Positions 50,014 through 58,717 of a stretch of 64,000 bases of DNA are shown here, piece by piece. Below the pieces are notes generated by a model, which did not search any database, was not told where the DNA came from, and saw nothing but the letters and a program-made list of their open reading frames with translations. Position 1 is the stretch's first letter, and each line of letters starts with the position of its first letter. Source of the DNA: Marmoricola sp. Leaf446 (GTDB lineage Bacteria > Actinomycetota > Actinomycetes > Propionibacteriales > Nocardioidaceae); contig NZ_LMRF01000005.1 of the NCBI RefSeq assembly GCF_001424755.1, forward strand, positions 346,211-410,210, in the 5' to 3' direction. Made by a program: the position numbers and the translations under genes.

Positions 50014-51150
50014 ATGCCTCGCATCATGGCGGTCTACGGCACACGTCCCGAGGCCATCAAGATGGCGCCGGTGGTGGTGAGCCTGGACCGGTCCGAGCAC
50101 CTCGAGCCGGTCGTGGCGGTCACCGGCCAGCACCGGGAGATGCTCGACCAGGTCAACGGACTGTTCGAGATCGTCCCGGCCCACGACCTCGACGTGATCC
50201 GGCCTCGGCAGGAGCTGCACCAGGTCACCCAGAGGGTCCTGGACGGGATGACCCGTGTGCTGCGTGAGGACCGGCCGGACGCGGTCGTGGTGCAGGGCGA
50301 CACGACGACGACGATGGTGGCGGCGCTGGCGGCGTTCTACGAGCAGGTCCCGGTGGTCCACCTCGAGGCGGGCCTGCGCACCGACGACCGGTACAACCCC
50401 TTTCCCGAGGAGGTCAACCGGCGACTGACCTCGCAGCTGGCGTCGCTGCACCTCGCGCCGACCCCGGTCTCCCGGGACAACCTGCTGCGCGACGGCGTGC
50501 CGGAGCAGGACGTGGTCGTCACCGGCAACACCGTCATCGACGCCCTGCTCGACGTGGTCGCCCGCCGGCTCCCGCTCGAGAACCCCGCGCTGCAGGTGCT
50601 CGACGGTGGTCCGGCCGTCCTGGTGACCAGCCACCGGCGCGAGTCGTGGGGCGAGCCGATGGCCCGCACCGCCCGGGCCATCGCGCGACTGGCACACGAC
50701 TTCCCCGGCGTCCGGTTCGTGCTGCCCGCGCACCTCAACCCGCGGGTGCGCGAGGTGCTGCTGCCGCCGCTGCGCGGCCTGGCCAACGTCACCGTGACCG
50801 AGCCGCTGTCCTACAGCGACTTCGCCCGGGCGATGGACGCCAGCTCGCTCATGCTCACCGACAGCGGTGGGGTGCAGGAGGAGGCGCCGTCGCTCGGCAA
50901 GCCGGTGCTGGTGCTCCGCGACACGACCGAACGTCCCGAGGCGGTCACCGCGGGCACCGTCAAGCTGGTCGGGACCGACGAGGACCTGATCGTCGAGGAG
51001 ACCTCGCGGTTGCTGACCGACGCCTCGGCGTACGACGAGATGAGCCGGGTCGTCAACCCGTACGGCGACGGCCGGGCCGCCGAGCGGACCAGGGCCGCGA
51101 TCGAGGCGTTCTTCGACCTCGGCGAGCGCCTGGACGATTTCACGCCGTGA
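50014..51150 (+). CDS. wecB: UDP-N-acetylglucosamine 2-epimerase
   Basis: 378 residues, non-hydrolysing epimerase: UDP-GlcNAc to UDP-ManNAc. N-terminus MAVYGTRPEAIKMAPVV, then GQHREMLDQV, QGDTTTTMVAALAAFY, HLEAGLRT, PEEVNRRLTSQLASLHLAPT, TSHRRESWG and TDSGGVQEEAP: all family hallmarks. ATG with AGGAGG 5-6 nt upstream. Divergent from the carrier-protein operon across 130 bp. First step of the UDP-ManNAcA pathway completed by wecC 6 kb downstream. Confidence 0.95.
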   Translation: MPRIMAVYGTRPEAIKMAPVVVSLDRSEHLEPVVAVTGQHREMLDQVNGLFEIVPAHDLDVIRPRQELHQVTQRVLDGMTRVLREDRPDAVVVQGDTTTTMVAALAAFYEQVPVVHLEAGLRTDDRYNPFPEEVNRRLTSQLASLHLAPTPVSRDNLLRDGVPEQDVVVTGNTVIDALLDVVARRLPLENPALQVLDGGPAVLVTSHRRESWGEPMARTARAIARLAHDFPGVRFVLPAHLNPRVREVLLPPLRGLANVTVTEPLSYSDFARAMDASSLMLTDSGGVQEEAPSLGKPVLVLRDTTERPEAVTAGTVKLVGTDEDLIVEETSRLLTDASAYDEMSRVVNPYGDGRAAERTRAAIEAFFDLGERLDDFTP

Positions 51151-51339
51151 GACACATGACCAAGTCAGACAGTCGGGACTTCTCCGCCGTCTCTCGGGCG
51201 TATCCGCCCAGGTCAGCGTCCTAATTGTCGGTTCCCGGCGCCAGGTCCGCGCTGCGGCATAGACCGGCTCAGTTCGACGCGAGCGCCCTTCGCCAACTCT
51301 ACCTACAGTGACGCACGCTCACCGGTCGGTGAGCCGCTC

Positions 51340-51873
51340 GTGTCGTCCGTGGGGGGTGTCGTCGTGGCGCTGCAACCCGTGCGTCCAGGTGTCGTGGCGG
51401 TCGCTCAGGTGGTCGCCCTCGGCGGGAGCGCGGCTCGTGCCCTCTCGGCGGTCGAGGACCGGGGCGAGGGCGCGCCCGTCACCGAGGTGGCCGAGGCGGC
51501 CGGGAGCCGGCGAGGCGACCGGCTCCCCGGGCTGGCGCGCACGAGCTCGCCCGAGGCCCTGGACCGGCTCCCGGCCCTCCCCCCGGGGGCCCGGGTGCTG
51601 TCGCGCAGCCGCACCGGGGCGGGCCGCACCACCCAGCTGACGCTCGTGGCGATCACGCCCGACCCCGGCCCGGCCGTGCTGGCGCACTACCGGCGCGCCC
51701 TGGGTCGCCACGGCCTGGCCGGGTCGCCCGCGGACGCGGTGCCCGGCGCGACGGCCGAGCGCTTCGCCCGCGGCCGTGACGTCGTCGTCGTCACCACCGC
51801 CCGCCGCGGCAGCGCGACGGAGCTCACCGTCTTCGCCGCGCTGCGGACCGGCAGCACGTCCGGACGGGGCTGA
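51340..51873 (+). CDS. Hypothetical protein
   Basis: 177 residues, GTG start, 3 nt before the MFS gene, so probably co-transcribed with it. A hydrophobic stretch is near 8-32 (VVVALQPVRPGVVAVAQVVALGG in part), and the C-terminal ~80 residues alternate beta-like strands (QLTLVAITPDP, RDVVVVTTARRGSATELTVFAALR) with YRRALGRHGL. No known family recognised. Codon bias is like its neighbours. The 189-bp gap before it has locally lower GC and should hold its promoter. Confidence 0.6.
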   Translation: MSSVGGVVVALQPVRPGVVAVAQVVALGGSAARALSAVEDRGEGAPVTEVAEAAGSRRGDRLPGLARTSSPEALDRLPALPPGARVLSRSRTGAGRTTQLTLVAITPDPGPAVLAHYRRALGRHGLAGSPADAVPGATAERFARGRDVVVVTTARRGSATELTVFAALRTGSTSGRG

Positions 51874-51876
51874 CGG

Positions 51877-53121
51877 GTGTACCTCTCGCTCCAGGACCGC
51901 CCCGCGGCCGAGCGGGCCGGGTCCCGCCCCGGCCGCCCGCGGGTCGCCCGCGTGGTGGTGCTGCTCGGCCTGGTCAGCCTGCTCACCGATGTCTCGTCGG
52001 AGTCGGTGTCGGCCATCCTGCCGCTCTACCTGACCGGGGCGCTGGGCCTGTCGATGGTGGCCTACGGCTTCGTGGAGGGCCTCTACCAGGGCGTGAGCGC
52101 CGTGGTGCGGATCGGTTCCGGGCTGGCCGCCGACCGGAGCGAGCACCCCAAGTGGGTGGCGTTCGCCGGGTACGGCCTGTCCTGTGCGGCGCGCGTGCTC
52201 ATGATCGGGGCAGCCGGCTTGGCCTCGATGACGGCGGTCGTCACGGCCGACCGCGTCGGCAAGGGCATCCGCACCGCCCCGCGCGACGCCATGATCGCGG
52301 CCGCGACCCCGACCGAGGACCTCGGCCGGGCCTTCGGGGTGCACCGCACCCTCGACACCGTCGGCGCCGTCATCGGGCCGCTGCTCGCGTTCGCGGTGCT
52401 GTGGGCCATCCCCGACGGCTACCGCACCGTCATGGTCGTCTCCCTCGCGTTCGCGCTCGTGGGCCTGGCGCTGCTGGCGCTGCTGGTCCCCGGTCGCCCG
52501 AGCCGCCCCGCAGGTGAGCAGGTGCGGCCCCGGGTGCGCTGGCGCGACGTCGCCGACCCGCGGCTGCGGCGCATGCTCCTCCTGGTCGGGGTCCTCGCAC
52601 TGCTCACGGTGGGCGACGGCTTCGTCTACCTCGCGCTCCTCGAGCGCAGCGACTTCGCGGCGTACTGGTTCCCGCTGCTCTACGTCGGCACCAACGCCGC
52701 CTACCTGGTGCTCGCGCTGCCGCTCGGACGTGTCGCCGACCGCATCGGCCGGGCCCGGATGCTCGTGCTGGGCCACCTCGCCCTGCTGGCGGTCTACGTC
52801 GTGGCCGCGCTGCCGGTCGGCGGGGCGGCGGTCACCGTGGCGTGCCTCGTGGCGCTCGGCGCCTTCTACGCGGCCACCGACGGGGTGACGGCCGCGGTCG
52901 CCGGGCGGCTGGTGCCCCCCGGCGTGCGCACCTCCGGGATCGCCGCCGCGCAGACCGTGGTGGCGGTGGGCCGCCTGGCGGCCGCGACCGGGTTCGGGGC
53001 GCTGTGGTTCGCCGTGGGTCCGCAGGCAGCCCTGGTCGTGGTGGCGGTCGCCCTGGCCGTCGTGCTGGCCGTCGTCGTGCCGCGTGCGGGCCGGCTCGAC
53101 CGGGTCGCGGAGCCGGCGTGA
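51877..53121 (+). CDS. MFS transporter
   Basis: 414 residues, about 11-12 helices. MFS landmarks: LLTDVSSESVSAILPLYLTGALG in helix 1, the loop 2-3 region RIGSGLAADRSEHPKW, and RVGKGIRTAPRDAMIAAATP, which resembles the drug/sugar MFS clade. GTG start; stop overlaps the next gene by 4 nt. Substrate unknown; an MFS protein in a polysaccharide locus could export a precursor or an unrelated solute. Confidence 0.85.
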   Translation: MYLSLQDRPAAERAGSRPGRPRVARVVVLLGLVSLLTDVSSESVSAILPLYLTGALGLSMVAYGFVEGLYQGVSAVVRIGSGLAADRSEHPKWVAFAGYGLSCAARVLMIGAAGLASMTAVVTADRVGKGIRTAPRDAMIAAATPTEDLGRAFGVHRTLDTVGAVIGPLLAFAVLWAIPDGYRTVMVVSLAFALVGLALLALLVPGRPSRPAGEQVRPRVRWRDVADPRLRRMLLLVGVLALLTVGDGFVYLALLERSDFAAYWFPLLYVGTNAAYLVLALPLGRVADRIGRARMLVLGHLALLAVYVVAALPVGGAAVTVACLVALGAFYAATDGVTAAVAGRLVPPGVRTSGIAAAQTVVAVGRLAAATGFGALWFAVGPQAALVVVAVALAVVLAVVVPRAGRLDRVAEPA

Positions 53122-54173
53122 GCCGCGCCGGGCTGCGCAGCCGCGTCGTCGCCTTCGTCGCGGTGTCGCTGGTGTGCGTCGCCGGTGCAGGGGCCTACGC
53201 CGCGCAGGCGCTGGCCGAGCGTCGCGACGAGCTCGCAGCGCCGCCCCGCTCGCCGCAGGTGGCCGCCGACCGCTACGCCGGCGAGCCGCGTCTGGTGTTC
53301 CGCAACACCGAGATCGGGGCGTCGTTCGGACTCGTGGCCTCGGTGCCGCTGGAGGACCCCCGTGCGCCGCGCGCCGTCAGCGACGTGGCCTGCGACCGGG
53401 TGGACGCGACCGCGAGAGTCGTGAGCTGCCTGCGCACCGAGCGGGGCGTGGTGACGAAGTACGCCTGGCTCGAGCTCGCGGCCGACCTCGCCCAGCGCCG
53501 ACGGGCGCCCCTGACCGGGACCCCGAGCCGCACCCGGCTCTCGCCCGACGGACGGCTGGCGTCGAGCACGGTCTTCGTGGCCGGTCACGCCTACATGCAG
53601 GTCGGCTTCTCCACGGCCACCGTGGTGCGCCGCGTCGGCGGGGGGAGCCTCGGCAACCTCGAGGACTTCGGGCTCGTGGTCGACGGCCGTCGCGTGGCGC
53701 CGCGCGACCGCAACGTCTGGGGCGTCACCTTCGCCGACGACGACCGCACGTTCTACGCCACGGTGGCGACGGGAGGCGTCCCCTACCTCGTCCGGGGCGA
53801 CCTGGAGGAGCGGACCCTCACCTCCGTCCAGCCGGGCGCCGAGTGTCCGTCGCTGTCGCCGGACGGCAGCCGCGTGGCCTACAAGATCGACCGTGACCCC
53901 GGGGCCGGGACCGACTGGACCCTCGGGGTGCTCGACCTCGACTCGGGCCGCACGACCCGTCTGGACGTCGGTCCCTCCAGCGTCGACGACCAGGCCGAGT
54001 GGCTCGACGACGAGACCCTGCTCTACGGGTTGGCCCGGACCGGAGCTCCCGGGGAGACCGACGTGTGGTCGCTGGGGACGCGGCCGGGGTCCGAGCCGCG
54101 CCTCTACCTGCGCGACGCCTGGTCACCCAGCGTCGTCACCGGGACCACCGGGACCACCGGGAGGTCCTCGTGA
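53118..54173 (+). CDS. Secreted/anchored beta-propeller-like (TolB-type) protein
   Basis: 351 residues. N-terminal signal anchor (about 8-30, VVAFVAVSLVCVAGAGAYAA). Repeated strand motifs like LSPDGRLASSTVF, VWGVTFADDDRTFYATV and PSLSPDGSRVAYKI are typical TolB/WD40-like blades. Predicted extracytoplasmic. GTG overlaps the MFS stop; its own stop overlaps the next gene by 4 nt. Could sense or scaffold surface polysaccharide; unproven. Confidence 0.75.
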   Translation: MSRAGLRSRVVAFVAVSLVCVAGAGAYAAQALAERRDELAAPPRSPQVAADRYAGEPRLVFRNTEIGASFGLVASVPLEDPRAPRAVSDVACDRVDATARVVSCLRTERGVVTKYAWLELAADLAQRRRAPLTGTPSRTRLSPDGRLASSTVFVAGHAYMQVGFSTATVVRRVGGGSLGNLEDFGLVVDGRRVAPRDRNVWGVTFADDDRTFYATVATGGVPYLVRGDLEERTLTSVQPGAECPSLSPDGSRVAYKIDRDPGAGTDWTLGVLDLDSGRTTRLDVGPSSVDDQAEWLDDETLLYGLARTGAPGETDVWSLGTRPGSEPRLYLRDAWSPSVVTGTTGTTGRSS

Positions 54174-55315
54174 CGGGGGCTGCGCGTCTCGACCTCGCCG
54201 GGCCGGAGCGCGACCTCGTCGAGCAGCTGCTCGAGCTGGCGCCGCGCGGCCTGGCCCGCGCCGTGCCGGACGACACCCTGGACGTCGCGCAGACGGTGCG
54301 CGTCACCACGGGGGCCGCGGGCGTGGTCGCCAGGCCGGAGGGCCGCAACCTGCGGTACGCCGCAATGGCCGCCCTCGGGCTGGCCCGTCTGGCCGAGGAG
54401 GACCAGCGACGGGTGCTCCGTGGTCGGACGGCGGCGGACCTCGTGCGCCGGGCCGTGGAACGCGCCGGGCAGGACCCCGACCCGGGCGCAGTGGCGCTGA
54501 CCGTGTGGGCTGCTGCCGAGGTCCTGGGCGAGGAGGCAGCCGTGCTCGTCGCCCGGCTGCGCGGCTGGGCACGCGAGGACCGGCCCCTCCCCGCGGTCGA
54601 CGTCGCCTGGATGCTGACGGCAGCCACGGCACTGCACACCCGCGGGCTCGGCGACCACGTGTCCGAGGAGGTCGCGGAGCGCGGCAGCCGCGTCCTCCTC
54701 GCCGAGCGGGGGGCGGAGGGCCTCTATCCCCACGTGCTCCCGGCCTCCGGGCAGTCGCGGTGGCGGTCCCACGTGGGGTCGTTCGCCGACCAGGTTTACC
54801 CGCTGCAGGCACTGGCGCGCGGCTCGGCGGCGTACGGCCACGGCGACTGGTTGCGCGCCGCCGAGACCACCGCCGCCCGGCTCTGCCACCTCCAGGGGCC
54901 CGCGGGCCAGTGGTGGTGGCACTACGACTCGCGCGACGGCGGGGTCGTCGAGCGCTTCCCCGTCTACAGCGTCCACCAGCACGCGATGGCGCCGATGGTG
55001 CTCCACGACCTCCGCGAGGCCGGTGGCACCGACCACACCGACTCCGTGGTGTCAGGCCTGTCCTGGCTGCACACCCATCCCGAGGTCCTCGACGAGCTGG
55101 TCTCGCCGCGCTGGGGCCTCGTCTGGCGCAAGGTCGGGCGGCGCGAGCCGCCCAAGGCCGCTCGGGCTCTCGGGGCCCTCACGACCGCCGTCCGACCCGG
55201 GCTTCGGGTGCCCGGACTGGACGCGGCCCTCCCCCCTGTCCGCATCGACCACGAATGCCGTCCCTACGAGCTGGGCTGGCTGCTCTACGCCTGGCTTCCC
55301 GAGGAGATCCGATGA
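54170..55315 (+). CDS. Unrecognised helical protein, possible alpha/alpha-toroid
   Basis: 381 residues, all-helical by appearance, cytosolic (no signal). Repeating Ala/Leu-rich helix pairs (AAMAALGLARLAEED, ALTVWAAAEVLGEEAAVLVARL, VAWMLTAATALHTRG) and the aromatic block QWWWHYDSRDGGVVERFPVYSVHQHAMAPMVL (parts) recall six-hairpin or terpene-cyclase-like toroids, but the DxDD or other catalytic motif of those families is not evident. Coupled by 4-nt overlaps to both neighbours. Function unknown; likely in the polysaccharide pathway by context. Confidence 0.7.
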   Translation: MTGAARLDLAGPERDLVEQLLELAPRGLARAVPDDTLDVAQTVRVTTGAAGVVARPEGRNLRYAAMAALGLARLAEEDQRRVLRGRTAADLVRRAVERAGQDPDPGAVALTVWAAAEVLGEEAAVLVARLRGWAREDRPLPAVDVAWMLTAATALHTRGLGDHVSEEVAERGSRVLLAERGAEGLYPHVLPASGQSRWRSHVGSFADQVYPLQALARGSAAYGHGDWLRAAETTAARLCHLQGPAGQWWWHYDSRDGGVVERFPVYSVHQHAMAPMVLHDLREAGGTDHTDSVVSGLSWLHTHPEVLDELVSPRWGLVWRKVGRREPPKAARALGALTTAVRPGLRVPGLDAALPPVRIDHECRPYELGWLLYAWLPEEIR

Positions 55316-56394
55316 ACCCGCTCGACACCCGGCCCCGACCCTCCGTCGCCCCCGCTCCGCACGTCCCACGCCAGGGTCGTGCCGGCACCGCCGTTCCGCA
55401 CGAGCCGACGTCACGACCACCCCGGGTCGACCAGCCTGCCCGACCGGCCTCGCGCCTGTTCGGTCTCGAGGTCGCACCGTTCACGATGGCCGAGGTGCTC
55501 GAGCGCGCCGCCCGCAGCGTCGAGACGCGCGAGCGCCTGATGCTGGGTGTCCTCAACGCCGCCAAGGTCGTCAACCTCCACCGCGACGAGGTGCTGCGGA
55601 CCTCGCTCCTGGAGTGCGACCTGCTCCTGGCCGACGGCCAGTCGGTCGTGTGGGCCAGCCGCCTGGTCGGGCACCCGCTGCCCGAGCGCGTGGCCGGCAT
55701 CGACATCTTCGAGTCCCTGCTCGCGGAGGCCGACCGTCGCGGCCACCGGGTCTACCTTCTGGGGGCGACCCAGGAGGTGCTCGACGCGGTGCTCCGGGTG
55801 GTCGCGCAGCGGTGGCCGGGCCTGGTGGTGGCGGGCAGCCGCAACGGCTACTTCGACGAGGAGCAGTCGGGCGAGGTGGCCGAGCAGATCCGAGCCAGTC
55901 GGGCCGACCTGCTGTTCCTGGCCATGTCCTCGCCGAAGAAGGAGAACTTCCTCGGCCGGTACGGCGACCAGCTCGGCGTGCCCGTGATGCACGGCGTGGG
56001 AGGCTCCTTCGACGTCATGGCCGGGGTGGTGCGTCGGGCGCCCGAGGCGTGGCAGCGAGCAGGCATGGAATGGGCCTACCGGTTGGTCCAGGAGCCTGGG
56101 CGGCTGTGGCGGCGCTACCTGGTCACCAACACCACGTTCGTGTGGATGACGCTGCGGGAGCGCTACCGACCACTGCCGCTGTTCGTGCTCCCGGCCTCGC
56201 CGTCCCGCCACGAGGTGGGCTCCCAGGCAGCGGTCTCCCACCCGGTCGCGCCCCAGCTGCCGGTGCGTCCGCTGGCGCCCCCCGTCACCGTGGTCACGGC
56301 CGCCCCGACGGTGCGTCTGCCCAGCCAGCGCCGCCCGAGCGACCTTCCCGTGGGAGCAGTCACCGGTCACGCGAGGTCGACCGGGCATGGATGA
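55312..56394 (+). CDS. WecG/TagA/CpsF-family glycosyltransferase
   Basis: 360 residues, GT26 family. After a ~50-residue Pro-rich leader: VLNAAKVVNLHRDE, LLLADGQSVVWASRLVG, GIDIFESLL, VYLLGATQEVLDAVLRVV, LLFLAMSSPKKENFL, and GVGGSFDVMAGVVRRAPEAWQRAGMEWAYRL (in parts). Relatives transfer ManNAcA (WecG) or ManNAc (TagA) to lipid-linked GlcNAc. With wecB and wecC nearby, a UDP-ManNAcA donor is likely. The ~85-residue Pro/Val tail is low complexity. Confidence 0.9.
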   Translation: MNPLDTRPRPSVAPAPHVPRQGRAGTAVPHEPTSRPPRVDQPARPASRLFGLEVAPFTMAEVLERAARSVETRERLMLGVLNAAKVVNLHRDEVLRTSLLECDLLLADGQSVVWASRLVGHPLPERVAGIDIFESLLAEADRRGHRVYLLGATQEVLDAVLRVVAQRWPGLVVAGSRNGYFDEEQSGEVAEQIRASRADLLFLAMSSPKKENFLGRYGDQLGVPVMHGVGGSFDVMAGVVRRAPEAWQRAGMEWAYRLVQEPGRLWRRYLVTNTTFVWMTLRERYRPLPLFVLPASPSRHEVGSQAAVSHPVAPQLPVRPLAPPVTVVTAAPTVRLPSQRRPSDLPVGAVTGHARSTGHG

Positions 56395-57643
56395 GGTCTT
56401 CGACGGCACGGTCGCGATCCTGGGCCTGGGCTACATCGGTCTGCCGACCGCGGTCGTGCTGGCCACCCGCGGGGTGCAGGTCGTCGGGGTCGACGTCAAC
56501 GAGGCCACCGTCGCCGCCGTCGCCCGGGGCGAGGTCCCCTTCGTCGAGCCGGACCTCGCGGTCGCCGTCAGCGGCGCCGTCAGCATGGGCAGGCTGTCCG
56601 CCACGACCGAGGTGCCGGAGGCCGAGGCCTACGTGATCGCGGTGCCGACGCCCTTCACCGAGGGTCACGAGGCGGACCTCTCCTTCGTCCGGTCCGCAGC
56701 CGAGCGGATCGCCCCCCGGTTGCGGGGCGGCGAGGTCGTGATCCTGGAGTCGACCTCGCCGCCCGGCGCGTCGGAGCAGGTCAGCCGGTGGCTGGGCGAG
56801 CTGCGGCCCGACCTCGTGGCCCCCCACATGTCCGAGGGGGTGCCGGACTTCCACGTGGCCCACTGCCCCGAGCGGGTGCTGCCCGGCCGGATCATGATCG
56901 AGATGGTCACCAACGACCGCGTGGTCGGGGGCATCACACGGCGATGTGCGGAGAAGGCGGCCGCGCTCTACCGGGTGTTCTGCCAGGGCAAGATCCTGCT
57001 GACGGACGCCGCGAGCGCCGAGATGGCCAAGCTGGTGGAGAACGCCTACCGCGACGTCAACATCGCCCTGGCCAACGAGCTGTCCCTGATCAGCGAGGAG
57101 CTGAACCTCGACGTGTGGGAGGTCATCCGACTCGCCAACCACCACCCCCGGGTCAACGTCCTGACCCCGGGCCCGGGCGTCGGCGGCCACTGCATCGCCG
57201 TCGACCCCTGGTTCATCGTCGGTGCGGCGCCGGAGCTGTCGCGCCTGATCCGCACCGCCCGCGAGATCAACGACCACAAGCCGCACCACGTGGCGGAGCA
57301 GGTCATCGCGAAGACCGCACGCTTCCGCGACCCGTCGGTGGCCTGCCTGGGGCTGAGCTACAAGGCCAACATCGACGACCTGCGCGAGAGCCCGGCCGTC
57401 GACATCGTGAGCGACATCGCGCGCGCTCTGCCGGGGTTGGAGATCCGCGTCGCCGAGCCGTTCGTCGACCGGCTGCCCGACGAGCTCGGCTCGCTGCCCA
57501 ACGTCTCGCTCCACCCGGTCGCCGATGCGGTCGAGAAGGCCGACATCGTGGTGCTCCTGGTCGACCACGACCTGTTCCGGGGTCTCTCCCGGTCCCGACT
57601 GGCGGGCAAGGTGGTCTACGACACCCGCGGCATCTGGCGCTGA
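56387..57643 (+). CDS. wecC: UDP-N-acetyl-D-mannosaminuronate dehydrogenase
   Basis: 418 residues, UDP-sugar 6-dehydrogenase of the WecC type: UDP-ManNAc to UDP-ManNAcA with two NAD+. GLGYIGLPTA (13-22), VPTPF, ESTSPPGASE, CPERVLPGRIM, AKLVENAYRDVNIALANELS, and catalytic Cys269 in GVGGHCIAVDPWF. ATG overlaps the WecG-type stop by 8 nt. Confidence 0.94.
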   Translation: MDEVFDGTVAILGLGYIGLPTAVVLATRGVQVVGVDVNEATVAAVARGEVPFVEPDLAVAVSGAVSMGRLSATTEVPEAEAYVIAVPTPFTEGHEADLSFVRSAAERIAPRLRGGEVVILESTSPPGASEQVSRWLGELRPDLVAPHMSEGVPDFHVAHCPERVLPGRIMIEMVTNDRVVGGITRRCAEKAAALYRVFCQGKILLTDAASAEMAKLVENAYRDVNIALANELSLISEELNLDVWEVIRLANHHPRVNVLTPGPGVGGHCIAVDPWFIVGAAPELSRLIRTAREINDHKPHHVAEQVIAKTARFRDPSVACLGLSYKANIDDLRESPAVDIVSDIARALPGLEIRVAEPFVDRLPDELGSLPNVSLHPVADAVEKADIVVLLVDHDLFRGLSRSRLAGKVVYDTRGIWR

Positions 57644-57646
57644 GCG

Positions 57647-58717
57647 GTGCTGAGCAGCGCCAGGAGGACCGCACGCGAGGCCGTGCACCGGGCGCGGTCC
57701 AGACGGCTCCTCGCCGCCAAGACCCCGCCCGCTCTGGGCCGAGGGTCCGGGGGCGGACGGATGCTCTACCTCGCGCCGGACAACCCCCGCCCGAGCGGGG
57801 GCGTGCGGAGCATCTACCGCCAGGTGGACGTGCTGCGGCAGCTGGGAGCCGACGCACGGGTCGTGCACGAGCGTCCGGGGTTCCGGGCTGCGTGGTTCGA
57901 GAACCACACCCCCGTGCTCGCGGCTCGGGACGCCGCGGTCGGGCCCACCGACGTCCTGGTCGTCCCGGAGATCTACGGCCCCGGCCTCGGCACGCTCCCA
58001 CGTGATCCGCGCAAGCTCGTCCTGAACCAGGGCGCCTATCTCACCTTCGACGCGCTGCCGTGGCCCGGTGCAGGCGCAGGGGAGCCCTACCGTGGCCTCG
58101 CCGGGCTGGAGGGTCTGCTGACCGTCTCCGAGGACAGCGAGCGCCTGCTGGGCTTCGCGTTCCCCGAGCTGCCGCGCCTGAGGGTGCGCAACGTGGTCGA
58201 CCCGTTGGTCTTCCGCCCGGCAACGGGGCCTCGACGGCCCGGGCCGGTACGCCTCGCGTGCACCAGTGGACGGCGGCCCGAGGACCGCGTGCGCTTGCAG
58301 CACCTGCTGCGCGCGCACGGCACGGCGGACGCGTTCGACCTGCGAGTCCTCGAGGGCCTGTCCGAGGAGGCGATGGCCGAGGCGTTGAGGGACAGCGACG
58401 TCTTCGTCTCGCTCGGCGACCGGGAAGGGTTCGGGATGCCTCCGGCCGAGGCGATGGCGTGCGGGTGCTACGTGATCGGTTTCGACGGTCGGGGAGGACG
58501 CGAGTTCTTCGACCCGACGTACTGCCGCCCAGTGTCCGACGGCGACCTGCTCGGTCTCGCCGAGGCGGTGGACGACGTGGTGGGGTCGTGGTCCGAGTGC
58601 GGCGAGGACCTGCGCGAGGCAGGCCGGCGCGCCTCCCGGGCAGTGCTGACTCGCTACAGCTCGGACGGGCTGCGGACGGACCTAGCCGCCGTGCTCGACT
58701 TCCTCGGGTCGTCCTAG
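57647..58717 (+). CDS. Glycosyltransferase family 4-like protein
   Basis: 356 residues, GT-B fold. A basic N-terminus (about 1-35) precedes MLYLAPDNPRPSGGVRSIYRQVDVLRQLGADARVVHERPGF; the C-terminal domain has SDVFVSLGDREGFGMPPAEAMACGCYVIGFDGRGGREFF, the GT4 E-x7-E-like donor site. GTG start 3 nt after wecC. The 3' end overlaps the convergent glycosyltransferase gene by 36 nt. Sugar specificity unknown. Confidence 0.85.
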   Translation: MLSSARRTAREAVHRARSRRLLAAKTPPALGRGSGGGRMLYLAPDNPRPSGGVRSIYRQVDVLRQLGADARVVHERPGFRAAWFENHTPVLAARDAAVGPTDVLVVPEIYGPGLGTLPRDPRKLVLNQGAYLTFDALPWPGAGAGEPYRGLAGLEGLLTVSEDSERLLGFAFPELPRLRVRNVVDPLVFRPATGPRRPGPVRLACTSGRRPEDRVRLQHLLRAHGTADAFDLRVLEGLSEEAMAEALRDSDVFVSLGDREGFGMPPAEAMACGCYVIGFDGRGGREFFDPTYCRPVSDGDLLGLAEAVDDVVGSWSECGEDLREAGRRASRAVLTRYSSDGLRTDLAAVLDFLGSS

